Shown in pieces: positions 1-7,749 of a DNA stretch of 64,000 bases. The stretch is taken from assembly GCA_013289955.1 (NCBI GenBank), contig JABCYZ010000008.1:62001-126000 (forward strand), given 5' to 3'. Source of the stretch: Acidobacteriota bacterium (lineage in GTDB: Bacteria > Acidobacteriota > Terriglobia > Acidiferrales > UBA7541). Within the stretch, counting starts at the first letter, position 1; every line of letters starts with the position of its first letter. The notes under the pieces were generated by a model. The model worked only from the letters and a program-made list of their open reading frames with translations. It was not told where the DNA came from and searched no databases. A program made the translations under genes and the position numbers.

Positions 1-504
1 CGCTTAGCCAAGGCAGACTTCCTATCACAATTTCGGAAAGGACTCGAGGATATGGCTGGTGTGCTCGTCGACAAGCAGCCTGGGGATTTCGCAGCGTTCC
101 TACGGAGTCAATTTCCGAACGCGAAGAATTTTTGCTCGGCCGTGCCTGAGTTTGTAGGAAATTCAACTCCGGAGGACTACTCGAATTGGGCGGCTGCCGC
201 CGACATCGACGTAGCGATCGTGCGCTCTCCGATGGGAATTGCCGAGACCGGCTCAGTGCTCCTGAGCGAAACGGATTTGCGGGTCAACGCGATTGGCTTC
301 CTGGCACACGATCTCGTCGTCCTGCTGGATCCGGCCGACATCGTCGAAAACGTGCATCTCGCGTACAGGCATCCTGCCTTCCGAAACACAGCCTATTCGG
401 TGTTGATGACCGGTCCGTCGGGGTCCGGCGACATAGGTGCACGGGTCGTACACCCCGCGCAAGGAGTCATGACTCTGACCGTCATTTTTTGGCCTCAAAT
501 CTGA
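1..504 (+). CDS. LUD-domain (LutC/YkgG-like) protein, 5' end outside window
   Basis: The frame is open from the first base, so this is the C-terminal part of a longer gene; the ATG at 52 is probably internal. The end of the protein carries the LUD-domain signature TGPSGSGDIGARVVHPAQGV followed by a beta-strand, as in LutC/YkgG, where the family reads TGPSRTADIE...GVHGP. LutC belongs to the LutABC L-lactate oxidation system; LUD proteins also occur alone. No LutA or LutB partner is visible because the upstream side is cut. It ends 89 bases before the convergent azoreductase. Assignment to the LUD family is fairly secure; a role in lactate use is inference. Confidence 0.75.
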   Translation, partial: RLAKADFLSQFRKGLEDMAGVLVDKQPGDFAAFLRSQFPNAKNFCSAVPEFVGNSTPEDYSNWAAAADIDVAIVRSPMGIAETGSVLLSETDLRVNAIGFLAHDLVVLLDPADIVENVHLAYRHPAFRNTAYSVLMTGPSGSGDIGARVVHPAQGVMTLTVIFWPQI

Positions 505-593
505 AAATGAGGACGGCGTAAGTGAAACTATTCACCTATAGACACCGAAATCGAGGTGGAAAGACCCGGGAATGAGGGATGAAGCTGCCTTCA

Positions 594-1235
594 TTAGTGT
601 CCTCCTTGCGATGTCTGCGCGTGCGTGCGCACAGCCTGAAGATGCGGCGCGAGAAACGCGTCGCGGTCGCGCCCACCATTCAGCGCCGCTGTTCCACCCG
701 CCGTAATGAAGGTCGCTTCGGTCACACCGAGGAAGCCGAAGACCGAACGCAGATATGGCTCCACGAAATTGAAAGAGGCCATCTGAGTCTGAGCGTCGTA
801 GATGCCGCCGGTTGCAATGATGAAGGTCGCCTTCTTGCTGACAAGCAGGCCTTTTGGCGCACCGCCGCCAGCGTAGGAAAAGGTCCTGCCGACACGCGCA
901 ATCTGGTCGATCCAGAGCTTGAGCACGGAGGGCACACCGAAGTTATGCATTGGCACGCCGAAAACATACTCGTCGGCCCGCTCCAGTTCGGCAAGCAGTG
1001 AGTCGGAGAGCGAAAGCAGTTTCTTCTGCTCTGGTGTGCGCGCCTCTTCCGGGGTGTATGCGGCGCCGACCCATTCCGAAGTGACCGGCGAGATTGCGGT
1101 TGCATTGAGATCGCGGTCAATGACCGTACCATCCGGGTGCGAAGACTTCCACTGAGTGACGAACGAAGCGGTCAACTGACGGGAGACTGACCGACCGTAG
1201 AGTGGGCTGGAATCGATATGAAGCAACGTAGACAT
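594..1235 (-). CDS. azoR: FMN-dependent NADH-azoreductase
   Basis: A 213-residue flavodoxin-fold quinone/azo reductase that transfers hydride from NADH to azo compounds or quinones through bound FMN. The N-terminus starts with the family pattern LLHIDSSP..GRSVSRQLT (FMN phosphate loop). Further on come PMHNFGVPSVLKLWIDQI and a glycine-rich TFSYAGGGAPKGL segment followed by IIATGGIY, all typical of AzoR. Length matches the family (about 200). The start was set at 1235 rather than the upstream ATG at 1382 because AGGAGG lies just before it and homology begins there. Monocistronic, convergent with the LUD gene. Likely cytoplasmic detoxification of quinones or electrophiles. Confidence 0.9.
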   Translation of the reverse strand: MSTLLHIDSSPLYGRSVSRQLTASFVTQWKSSHPDGTVIDRDLNATAISPVTSEWVGAAYTPEEARTPEQKKLLSLSDSLLAELERADEYVFGVPMHNFGVPSVLKLWIDQIARVGRTFSYAGGGAPKGLLVSKKATFIIATGGIYDAQTQMASFNFVEPYLRSVFGFLGVTEATFITAGGTAALNGGRDRDAFLAPHLQAVRTHAQTSQGGH

Positions 1236-1943
1236 GGCAAATCCTCCTATACGACATAAATGTCTCTTTCCAGTATTCATTGATGCCAATTCAATTGATA
1301 TAGATACATCCTTCTGGGCATCGGTTACATAGAACGGCACAATAGTTTCGCCATGGATAAGCGCTCGCGAGACTCTGTTCACTGTTGGAAGCGGAAACAG
1401 CGCAAGCCAGATTGAAAGAGATTTGTAGAAACGAGGCTGGAAAGAAATCTTGCGGTTTGCCCTGCCAAGACCTTAAGGCTCCATTGGCTGCAGCTCGTCT
1501 AATGTACCGAAGCTCACAAAATGTAATTACTGTGAGCTAGCTGTTCCTCACCTCTCCGACACCTGTCAATGAAAGCTGGCTTCCTGAGGGCTCGATGCTG
1601 ATGGAGCCGAAGAACGACAGCGAACTCAGTGCAAGGCGGGCGAAGAGCGTGATCGAGGCGACCCTTCGTGCGCAGCCTGGGAATCCCACGATCAATGCTA
1701 GAATCGAAGATCCGGTCTCTCAAAATCGATAAGAATCGCTTCAAAACCTCGACCGACGAATAAGCCTCGGCTGGATTTTGAACCTCGTCTTTCTTCGGGG
1801 AAACGCAGAAGTGAACCATAAAAGAGTCTAGCTCACACAACAAAGCCTGGCTCTCAGAGTGCTCTCGAGCCCACGTCAGCCTTTTCCGTAGATGTCGGCA
1901 TGGACTGCCACTCCGTCCTCGGCAGGAAAGACGTCTTATCGAA
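1236..1943. other. Gene-poor stretch between azoR and YceI
   Basis: About 700 bases without a convincing gene. A 109-codon frame on the minus strand (1514-1843) has no recognisable domain and an arginine- and histidine-rich composition typical of chance frames. The azoR promoter should lie in 1245-1330; this part is AT-rich and contains the 8-base palindrome TCAATTGA, which could be an operator. No terminator or repeat was seen. Confidence 0.5.
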
Positions 1944-2609
1944 TTATTGTTGGAAAACTGGAGGAGGTCCGCCGACCCGCTTCCATTTCAGGGAAACATT
2001 GACTTCGACACGGTTGGCGATCTTAATGAAGGGAATGTTCCTGTTCATCCCGTAATCCTTGCGGTCGAAGGCCATTGTGCCCTCGATGCTTCCGGAGGTG
2101 GATCCCTTGCCGTTATCTGTAAGCGTAAGTTTTTCGGTTTTCGTGACCCCGCGAATCGTAAAGTCTCCTTCCAAGTCGAATGTGTTTGGACCGGTCTGAA
2201 CGACTTTGGTGGATTTGAAGGTGATGATGGGAGAGTCTTTTACGTTAAAAAAATCCTTGCTCTTTAGTTTGTCGTTTTTTAGACCACTACCGGTGTTCAC
2301 ACTGTCCGCTTGAATCTCGATGTCCAAAACGCCGCTCCTCACATCCGTGGACGAAAACTTCATGCTTGCGTTCCATTTGTCGAAGCTACCTTTGATGGAA
2401 ACCGAAGAGTCGACCCCAAATTTGATGGTGCTTTCTACGGGCGTGACTTCATAGACCGGAACTTGGGCACGGTTTGCCGGCGGAAGAGTGCAAATCACAA
2501 CCAGACACAGAATGGCCATCGGTAATCTGCAGTTTCTTGCTCTTCGGAGATCCCGCTTAACGTAGATCGAGGACCATTTCTCTCTCTCTGCCAGCCTATT
2601 CAGATTCAT
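1944..2609 (-). CDS. YceI family periplasmic protein
   Basis: A 221-residue secreted protein of the YceI family, a lipocalin-like beta-barrel that in characterised members binds isoprenoid or amphiphilic ligands. A hydrophobic signal segment (about residues 30-48) ends in an ANRA-type cleavage site. The mature part starts YEVTPVESTIKFGV and contains family landmarks: IKGSFDKW, the LKNDKLKSKDFFNV segment, and GDFTIRGVTKTEKL. The start at 2609 is supported by GGAGGTAGGTG directly upstream. It is followed at 46 bases by the start of the NAD(P)-binding gene on the same strand order, but a shared function is not evident. Role in this organism is unknown beyond the family. Confidence 0.88.
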   Translation of the reverse strand: MNLNRLAEREKWSSIYVKRDLRRARNCRLPMAILCLVVICTLPPANRAQVPVYEVTPVESTIKFGVDSSVSIKGSFDKWNASMKFSSTDVRSGVLDIEIQADSVNTGSGLKNDKLKSKDFFNVKDSPIITFKSTKVVQTGPNTFDLEGDFTIRGVTKTEKLTLTDNGKGSTSGSIEGTMAFDRKDYGMNRNIPFIKIANRVEVNVSLKWKRVGGPPPVFQQ

Positions 2610-2655
2610 GCATCACCTACCTCCCCATTCATTCTATTCCGACCGAGACGCGGGG

Positions 2656-3360
2656 TCACCCTGTGGAGGGATGAATCCGTTTGACCATCGCTCGGATGTC
2701 ACGGTTCTCAAAAACCCGACCTCCGCGCTCAGTTTCTCGGACGGCGACGTCCACCATGGCGCGTGCCAAGTCGTCGGCCCGAATCACCTGGTTTGGAAAG
2801 AGCAATCGAAACGCGGGATAAACGACGCGCAACAGGCGATAGGTGAAATTGGGTTCCTCCCGCGGCTCCACGGGGTAGATGTATGCTGGCCGGAAGAGGT
2901 TAACGCTCGGGAACCCGGCCGCGAGGAGTGCGTTCTCGGCCTCTCCCTTGTATCGCGCGAAGGCCATCCGACTTCGTCCCGTCGGGTCCGCGCCGCTTCC
3001 GCTCAAGAACGAGAAAGCCGCGTTGGGGCTGCTCCCGCGCAGAACTCGCGCGAACTCGATCGTGTAGTCCACGGTTATCTTGCGGAGTTCGGTGTCGGAT
3101 ACGGCCCCGGTATAGACGCCCAGGCAAAAGGCTATTGCGTCCTGACCTGAAAGCGCCGGCGAGAGTGAGGAGCAGTCGGCGAAGTCACGATGCAGAACCT
3201 CTCGCAGCTTTGGATGCGAAATGCCGAGCTGCCGGCGCACGATAGCAGTCACTCTTCCAACGGCGGCGTCCTCGAGCGCGTAGCGAAGCGCATATCCACC
3301 AACCATTCCTGTCGCTCCGACAATTACAATGCGCTTTTGACTCGCCATTGGAACGTTCAT
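2656..3360 (-). CDS. NAD(P)-binding Rossmann oxidoreductase (atypical SDR, NmrA/YwnB-like)
   Basis: A 234-residue single-domain protein. The N-terminus IVIVGATGMVGGYALRY is the GxxGxxG dinucleotide-binding loop of atypical short-chain dehydrogenases. The middle holds FSFLSGSGADPTGRSR and a RYKGEAENAL segment, the position of the Y-x3-K-like element of this subgroup, and LFRPAYIYP follows. Such proteins act as NAD(P)H sensors or small-molecule reductases; substrate cannot be predicted. It is the last gene of a three-gene minus-strand group (aldehyde dehydrogenase remnant, SnoaL-like, SDR) with 55 bases to the SnoaL-like gene. An alternative start, four codons in (3348), is possible. Confidence 0.8.
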   Translation of the reverse strand: MNVPMASQKRIVIVGATGMVGGYALRYALEDAAVGRVTAIVRRQLGISHPKLREVLHRDFADCSSLSPALSGQDAIAFCLGVYTGAVSDTELRKITVDYTIEFARVLRGSSPNAAFSFLSGSGADPTGRSRMAFARYKGEAENALLAAGFPSVNLFRPAYIYPVEPREEPNFTYRLLRVVYPAFRLLFPNQVIRADDLARAMVDVAVRETERGGRVFENRDIRAMVKRIHPSTG

Positions 3361-3415
3361 TCAGAGCTCCGAGATTCAAAAGCGTTTGTCGAAGACATCC
3401 GATTAGCCGCAGTCA

Positions 3416-3877
3416 TCACAGTGTGCGCTCCTCAATCCAGTCGACATAGAGCAGGCGCTCGGAAAATAGCCATGCGCCGTCCATCTTCACGAACTGGTCC
3501 GAGTACCGGAGAGCGGCAATCATCAGGCTTCGCTTTCGACCGTCGCTCTTGAGGTGATGGGCCAAGGTGTAGGTCTCTCCTGTGGCTCGGTTGCCGGTCA
3601 GGGTAAGAATCGTGCTCTGTCCGACGAAGTGCATGGTGGCGTCATACTTGTTGAGATCCCTGAAGACTGGAGCGAGCGCCTCGCGCGAGTGCAACTCCTG
3701 GGAGGGCGTCGGATCCTTGCTGTTCATGTACACCACGAAGTGGGTGTCTAAGGTAAAGAGGGCCATCTGACCTTTCGCATCGCGACGATCGGCGCAGTGC
3801 GCATAGGCCTCGACGAGCTCTCGAATAGCGAGGCGATCCGCGGCTTCGGTGGCGGAGATGGTAGCGTGCTTGCTCAT
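3416..3877 (-). CDS. SnoaL-like / NTF2-fold protein
   Basis: A 153-residue protein with the SnoaL-like (NTF2 superfamily) layout: an N-terminal helix AADRLAIRELVEAYAHCADR, which is the signature of SnoaL_4-type dehydratase/isomerase-like proteins, then MALFTLDTHFVVY, the strand with THFVG-type residues near MHFVGQSTI, and a C-terminal strand AWLFSERLLYVDW. Catalytic role is not deducible: family members include polyketide cyclases, ring-hydroxylating dioxygenase small subunits and non-enzymes. AGGAGACC precedes the start. It sits 12 bases downstream of the stop of the broken aldehyde dehydrogenase, so the two were one transcription unit. Confidence 0.8.
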   Translation of the reverse strand: MSKHATISATEAADRLAIRELVEAYAHCADRRDAKGQMALFTLDTHFVVYMNSKDPTPSQELHSREALAPVFRDLNKYDATMHFVGQSTILTLTGNRATGETYTLAHHLKSDGRKRSLMIAALRYSDQFVKMDGAWLFSERLLYVDWIEERTL

Positions 3878-3889
3878 AAGCTGGTCTCC

Positions 3890-4560
3890 TCACGACTCCA
3901 GGATGGCCCGGGTTTCGAGAAATGCCTCGATCCCGTATCGGCCATATTCACGTCCAACCCCGGAGTATTTGAACCCTCTCAATCATCACCTGCGTCTGCA
4001 GCAAGCTGAGCTCACTGGGCTTGATGACAACCGTACAACCAGCGCCGACGGCCGACGCTAGCTTGAGGCAAATGAACAGCGCGTTCGCGTTCCAAGCTGT
4101 GATCAAACCGGCTACGCCGACCGGCTCCAAGGTGACCGTCGTCTTGCCCCAGCTCCGCGTCAAGGGCAACTCTTGGAGTCCCCTCTCGGTCGCAAGGAAA
4201 GCATTGGCTCCCGACTGTACAATGAGCCTGGCGAACTGGACGACACCGCCGTACTCCTCAACCATCGCGGCCGTTGAATCGTCGATGCGGGCCGAAACAG
4301 CCTCATGCAGCTGCCGCAAGTAGCGCGCGCGCTTCCTTCGTTGTCCGGCCGAAAGTGACGAATGCGAGCTTGGCCGCGGCAATGGCGCGGCGTGTATCTT
4401 CCTCATCGCCCAGCGTTGCGCGGGCGATCACTTTGCCGTTGGTCGGCTTGAGAATGTCCATGACTTCGCGACCATGCGACTCGACGAACGCCCCATCGAT
4501 GTAGTGCTTCGTGATTGTTTTAATCCCGTCTCTCTCGGTGATTGTTTCCCTCGTTGCCAT
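3890..4560 (-). pseudogene. Aldehyde dehydrogenase remnant (frameshift plus large internal deletion)
   Basis: The N-terminal part reads as an NAD-dependent aldehyde dehydrogenase: ITKHYIDGAFVES, then LKPTNGKVIARATLGDEED. At the run of CG dinucleotides near 4321-4335 the frame shifts, and the next frame continues the family with RYLRQLHEAVSARIDD, MVEEYGGVVQFA, TLEPVGVAGLITAWNAN and VIKPSELS. Near 3950-3965 the reading jumps straight to the family C-terminus, GFKYSGVGREYGRYGIEAF, ending with TGA at 3890. About 280 residues holding the catalytic Cys and Glu are missing. Both ends of an approximately 480-residue gene survive with the correct stop, so this is a deletion within a once-complete gene and the product cannot be active. 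Confidence 0.9.
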
Positions 4561-4935
4561 TGTGTGTCTCCCTACATGAGTTTCTACAGTCAGAACGAAG
4601 TAACGGCGACGCGCGTGAGCGATCCGTCCTTTAACGCCGCGCAACCATCATTCCATTGGCGGGGCAATGTCCACGTCCTCGCGGTCGAACCCACGGACGA
4701 GTGGGTTGAGTACAAGTGCCTTCACCTGGGGCCTCCTCGGAGTTGCCTCGAACCGACCTGGTGTTCCGAGCAGTCATGTGAGGAACCATGGGCTGGCGCT
4801 TGGCTGGCTTCGGTTCCAGAATCGGTTTGGCCTTTGGTTTCTTCTTGCCGCACGTCACCTACGTGAATCTGATAAGGATTATCTAATCGGTCCAAGACAT
4901 CTTTACTATCAGACCAATCGCGATAAAGTATCAGT
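4561..4935. other. Divergent intergenic region between ALDH remnant and LysR gene
   Basis: 375 bases with no supported gene; frames here are short and without domains. It is the expected place for two divergent promoters and for LysR regulator binding. The half near the LysR gene (4865-4935) is clearly more AT-rich than its surroundings and holds an inverted repeat listed separately. Confidence 0.5.
4871..4883. promoter_or_regulatory. Candidate LysR operator, inverted repeat GATAA-N3-TTATC
   Basis: Perfect palindrome with 5-base arms and a 3-base centre, about 53 bases before the LysR start. The length is close to the T-N11-A boxes of LysR regulators and its position in the divergent region fits autoregulation. 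A looser pair (CTTTA at about 4901, TAAAG at about 4924) lies nearer the gene. Function is inference. Confidence 0.35.
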
Positions 4936-5874
4936 ATGGAATTGCGGCATCTGAGATATTTCGTGGCCGTCGGCGAGGAACAGCATTACGGCCGCGCGGC
5001 GCATCGGCTGCGCGTTGCTCAGCCGGCACTATCCCGTCAGATTCAGGATTTGGAGGCTGAAGTGGGCTTCAAACTTTTCGAACGCCTCCCGCGGGGCGTG
5101 AAGTTGAGTGCAGCCGGCACGCAATTCCTGCAGGACGCGAGACGCATCCTTCAAGAAGTAAACGAAGCGGCCGGTCGCGCCGGCCGCGTGGCTCGCGGTC
5201 TTTCAGGGACACTGCACGTCGGGTTCGCTGAGAATGCGTCTTGGCGCGGCGTAGTTCCGGACTCCTTCCGGCGATTCCGGGAGCAGCAACCTGATGCGGA
5301 ACTGAAACTTCAACCAGCGGCGAGTTTGGAACAGTTAGAAGCCTTAAGATCGGGCCGCTTGGATGCGGGGTTCGTCAATTTCATGCCAAAATCCGATCCG
5401 GAATTGGACCAGCTTCCCGTCGCCATACAGCATGTCGAGCTCGCCGCGCCCAAAAGACATGCTCTGACAAAGCTCAAGAAACTCCGCCTTCGGGACCTCA
5501 CGGATGTGCCGTTTGTCTGGTTTCCGAGGTGGGCAAGTCCGACGTTCTACGACCGCCTGATGCGCGAATGTTATCGTGGCGGTTTGAAATCTCCCCGTAT
5601 CGTTCAGGAGGGACTGAACGAGGCAACAATTTTAAGTCTCGTGTCGACCGGTTTGGGGGTGGGGTGGGTCATTGGAACCGCACGCTGGCGCTCCCCTGAA
5701 AGCGTTGTCATCTTGCCGGTGGTCGATTTGAGCATGCCTCTGCCGCTGGCTCTCGCATGGAGAAGGGACAATCCCTCGACCTTGCTGGCAAATTTTATTG
5801 CCGACGTACAGCGCTTGCCTGACGTGCGGGCAATCTTCGGCACGAGAAGCCGTGTTCCTGCGGCGCAGGATTGA
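4936..5874 (+). CDS. LysR family transcriptional regulator
   Basis: A 312-residue regulator. Residues 1-60 are the LysR winged helix-turn-helix, starting MELRHLRYFVAVGEEQHYGR, with RLRVAQPALSRQIQDLE as the recognition region. A linker helix follows and then a periplasmic-binding-like effector domain from about residue 90 (GTLHVGFAENA). The co-inducer is unknown. It is transcribed away from the aldehyde dehydrogenase remnant, SnoaL-like and SDR genes, so those are the expected targets; the loss of the dehydrogenase may leave it without its main target. No ribosome-binding site is obvious before the ATG at 4936, but the start matches family N-termini exactly. Confidence 0.92.
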   Translation: MELRHLRYFVAVGEEQHYGRAAHRLRVAQPALSRQIQDLEAEVGFKLFERLPRGVKLSAAGTQFLQDARRILQEVNEAAGRAGRVARGLSGTLHVGFAENASWRGVVPDSFRRFREQQPDAELKLQPAASLEQLEALRSGRLDAGFVNFMPKSDPELDQLPVAIQHVELAAPKRHALTKLKKLRLRDLTDVPFVWFPRWASPTFYDRLMRECYRGGLKSPRIVQEGLNEATILSLVSTGLGVGWVIGTARWRSPESVVILPVVDLSMPLPLALAWRRDNPSTLLANFIADVQRLPDVRAIFGTRSRVPAAQD

Positions 5875-5970
5875 CCGCTTTTCAGAAATGTGACGCCGGG
5901 GACCCTTGGGATGGCGTTTTTGAGGTCGGCGTCATCGTAGTTCGTCAGGTACAATTCACCGGCCTGTTCT

Positions 5971-6831
5971 ATGATCCTGGAAGCGACGGCATCCGATGCC
6001 GCAGCCTCGGCGTATACGAACATTGGAACAATGGGTCAGACAAAAAGTACTGGCGCAATCTCGGAAAAGCGCACGGGATCGAGCTTTTCGAAGTCTACAG
6101 TGCGGAACACACTTGAACCGCCGCTGCCGCTGAGCCGGAGAGCGTTTTCCTTATGCTTGGTAGCGGCATCGATGCTACCGGCAATTGCGTTTTCCCAAGC
6201 ATTCCTGGGCCTGTACAAAGGCCTGCCCTATCAAGACAGCCGCTATCAGGGCGGCCCTCAGAAAATACCGGGACGGGTATTGAGTGCTTACTATGACCTG
6301 GGCGGCGAAGGGGTCGCATATCACGACAGCGACCCACAGAATCACGGAAGCGGAGAGTTGAACCCTGCCGATGGGACCTACCTCAACGAATTCCGTATCC
6401 ACGAGGGGGTGGATACTTCCTATACGAAGTTCAACCGGAAACCGGATCCAATTGACGACAACGCCTTCGAAAAGGTTCTTCCTCCTAGAGACCTGCTCTA
6501 CGTGGGCTGGACCGAACCCGGGGAATGGTTCAACGTCACTGTAGACGTGACAAGCGCGGGAACATACGCGGCCGATTTCCTGTACACATCGAATCGTGGC
6601 GGAACAATATCCGTTGATGTGAATGGAAAGGATGTAACAGGGCCCCTGGAGATCGCTTCAACATACGATCCTCGAGACCCGCTGGCCTGGCGTCAATGGC
6701 ACCACTGGAATCTGGCGTCGCAACTCTTCAAGGTTCGCCTCAACAAAGGGAAATGCGTTCTCACCGTACACGTTTTGACCGGCGGCAACATGAACCTCGC
6801 TTACTTTGACTTCAAGCAGGCCCACAGATGA
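5971..6831 (+). CDS. Secreted carbohydrate-binding (CBM6/CBM35-like) protein
   Basis: The protein contains a signal peptide with RRAFSLCLVAASMLPAIAFS and then a beta-sandwich resembling carbohydrate-binding modules of family 6/35. Landmarks are PGRVLSAYYDLGGEGVAYHD, VGWTEPGEWFNVTVDV, a GTYAADFLYTSNRGGTISVD segment, and a closing strand with LTGGNMNLAYFDF. Such modules often stand at the C-terminus of glycoside hydrolases; here there is no catalytic domain, so it may bind a polysaccharide on its own. The true start is uncertain: residues 1-42 are low-complexity, and ATG at 6031 or GTG at 6100, closer to the signal peptide, are alternatives. No operon partner. Confidence 0.7.
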   Translation: MILEATASDAAASAYTNIGTMGQTKSTGAISEKRTGSSFSKSTVRNTLEPPLPLSRRAFSLCLVAASMLPAIAFSQAFLGLYKGLPYQDSRYQGGPQKIPGRVLSAYYDLGGEGVAYHDSDPQNHGSGELNPADGTYLNEFRIHEGVDTSYTKFNRKPDPIDDNAFEKVLPPRDLLYVGWTEPGEWFNVTVDVTSAGTYAADFLYTSNRGGTISVDVNGKDVTGPLEIASTYDPRDPLAWRQWHHWNLASQLFKVRLNKGKCVLTVHVLTGGNMNLAYFDFKQAHR

Positions 6832-7119
6832 GTGGAATGTTGGAGCCTCCCGGAAACAATGGCCCTTCCTCCCAAGCGCGTGCCGGTGTATGTATGTTGT
6901 TGATTTAGTGTAACGTGGTGTTGCTATGGACACGGGGGCATCAAAATCCTGCCATACGTACCCATTCAGATTCCGTCTCTCATCCAACGGAAGGGAGACT
7001 CTAGGCAAGGATACGTATATACACACATTTTCGACCGATGGAGCGAGTCTCTTAAGTCAGAACCTTTTGAAGTCCGCGCACTGTTAAATCCGGGCGGCTA
7101 CTAGAGGAGGAAGAGCGAG

Positions 7120-7749
7120 ATGGGCAACACTGGCGATAAAGAGCAGAACAAGCTCTCGAGACGCGATTTAATCAAGGGAGTAATTGCAGGTGGCGCGGCA
7201 GTCTCCTCCGCAAGCTATCTTTTCCGCGCTTCCACTCTGCTAGGACAGGCTACTCGTGGTGCCGGTGAAAGGCTTCTCACCATCAATGTAAACGGCCAGT
7301 TGCGGCGAGCCGACGTCATGCGGCAGGAAACGCTTGCCTGGACTCTGCGCCACAAACTTGGCCTCACCGGCACAAAGCTGGGCTGCGACCGCGCCGAATG
7401 CGGCTCTTGCACCGTGTTGATCGACGATGTGCCGTACTACGCCTGTTCGGTGCTCACACACACCGTGCGCGAACGCAAGGTTCTGACCGTCGAAGGACTG
7501 GCAAGCCCAGAGGGAAAGCTGCATCCTGTCCAGCAAGGTGTCATCGACGAGCAGGGCTTCCAGTGTGCTTTCTGCATGCCGGGTTTCCTCATGGCCTCGG
7601 TTGGATTCCTGAAAACAAATCCCAATCCCACGCGAAGCGAGTTAGCGCAGGGTCTCTCTGGAAACCTCTGCCGGTGCCAAGACTACGACAAGATTTTGAC
7701 CGCGATGATGCGCGGAGCGGCGAACATGAGGGAGGCGAGCCGTGCCTAA
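7120..7749 (+). CDS. Molybdenum hydroxylase 2Fe-2S subunit with Tat signal (PaoA/YagT-like)
   Basis: A 209-residue xanthine dehydrogenase family iron-sulfur subunit. The N-terminus has a twin-arginine motif SRRDLIKG followed by a short hydrophobic stretch, so the folded complex is exported. The plant-type ferredoxin domain has GCDRAECGSC with a fourth Cys in VPYYACS. The C-terminal helical 2Fe-2S domain has FQCAFCMPGF and GNLCRCQDY. In this family electrons pass from the Mo centre through both clusters to FAD. GAGGAGGAAGAG precedes the ATG. It opens an operon with the Mo, FAD and cytochrome b genes. The closest characterised relative by organisation is E. coli periplasmic aldehyde oxidoreductase PaoABC. 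Confidence 0.93.
   Translation: MGNTGDKEQNKLSRRDLIKGVIAGGAAVSSASYLFRASTLLGQATRGAGERLLTINVNGQLRRADVMRQETLAWTLRHKLGLTGTKLGCDRAECGSCTVLIDDVPYYACSVLTHTVRERKVLTVEGLASPEGKLHPVQQGVIDEQGFQCAFCMPGFLMASVGFLKTNPNPTRSELAQGLSGNLCRCQDYDKILTAMMRGAANMREASRA

Noticed and set aside
1514..1843. 109-codon minus-strand frame
   Set aside because: No recognisable domain, no clear ribosome site, composition rich in Arg, His and Leu as in chance frames of GC-rich DNA.
5604..6023. Minus-strand frame with a protein-like start (EQAGELYLTNYDDADLKNAI)
   Set aside because: The first 45 residues look coding and may be a small remnant, but most of the frame lies opposite the LysR gene and there is no family match, so it is not listed as a gene.
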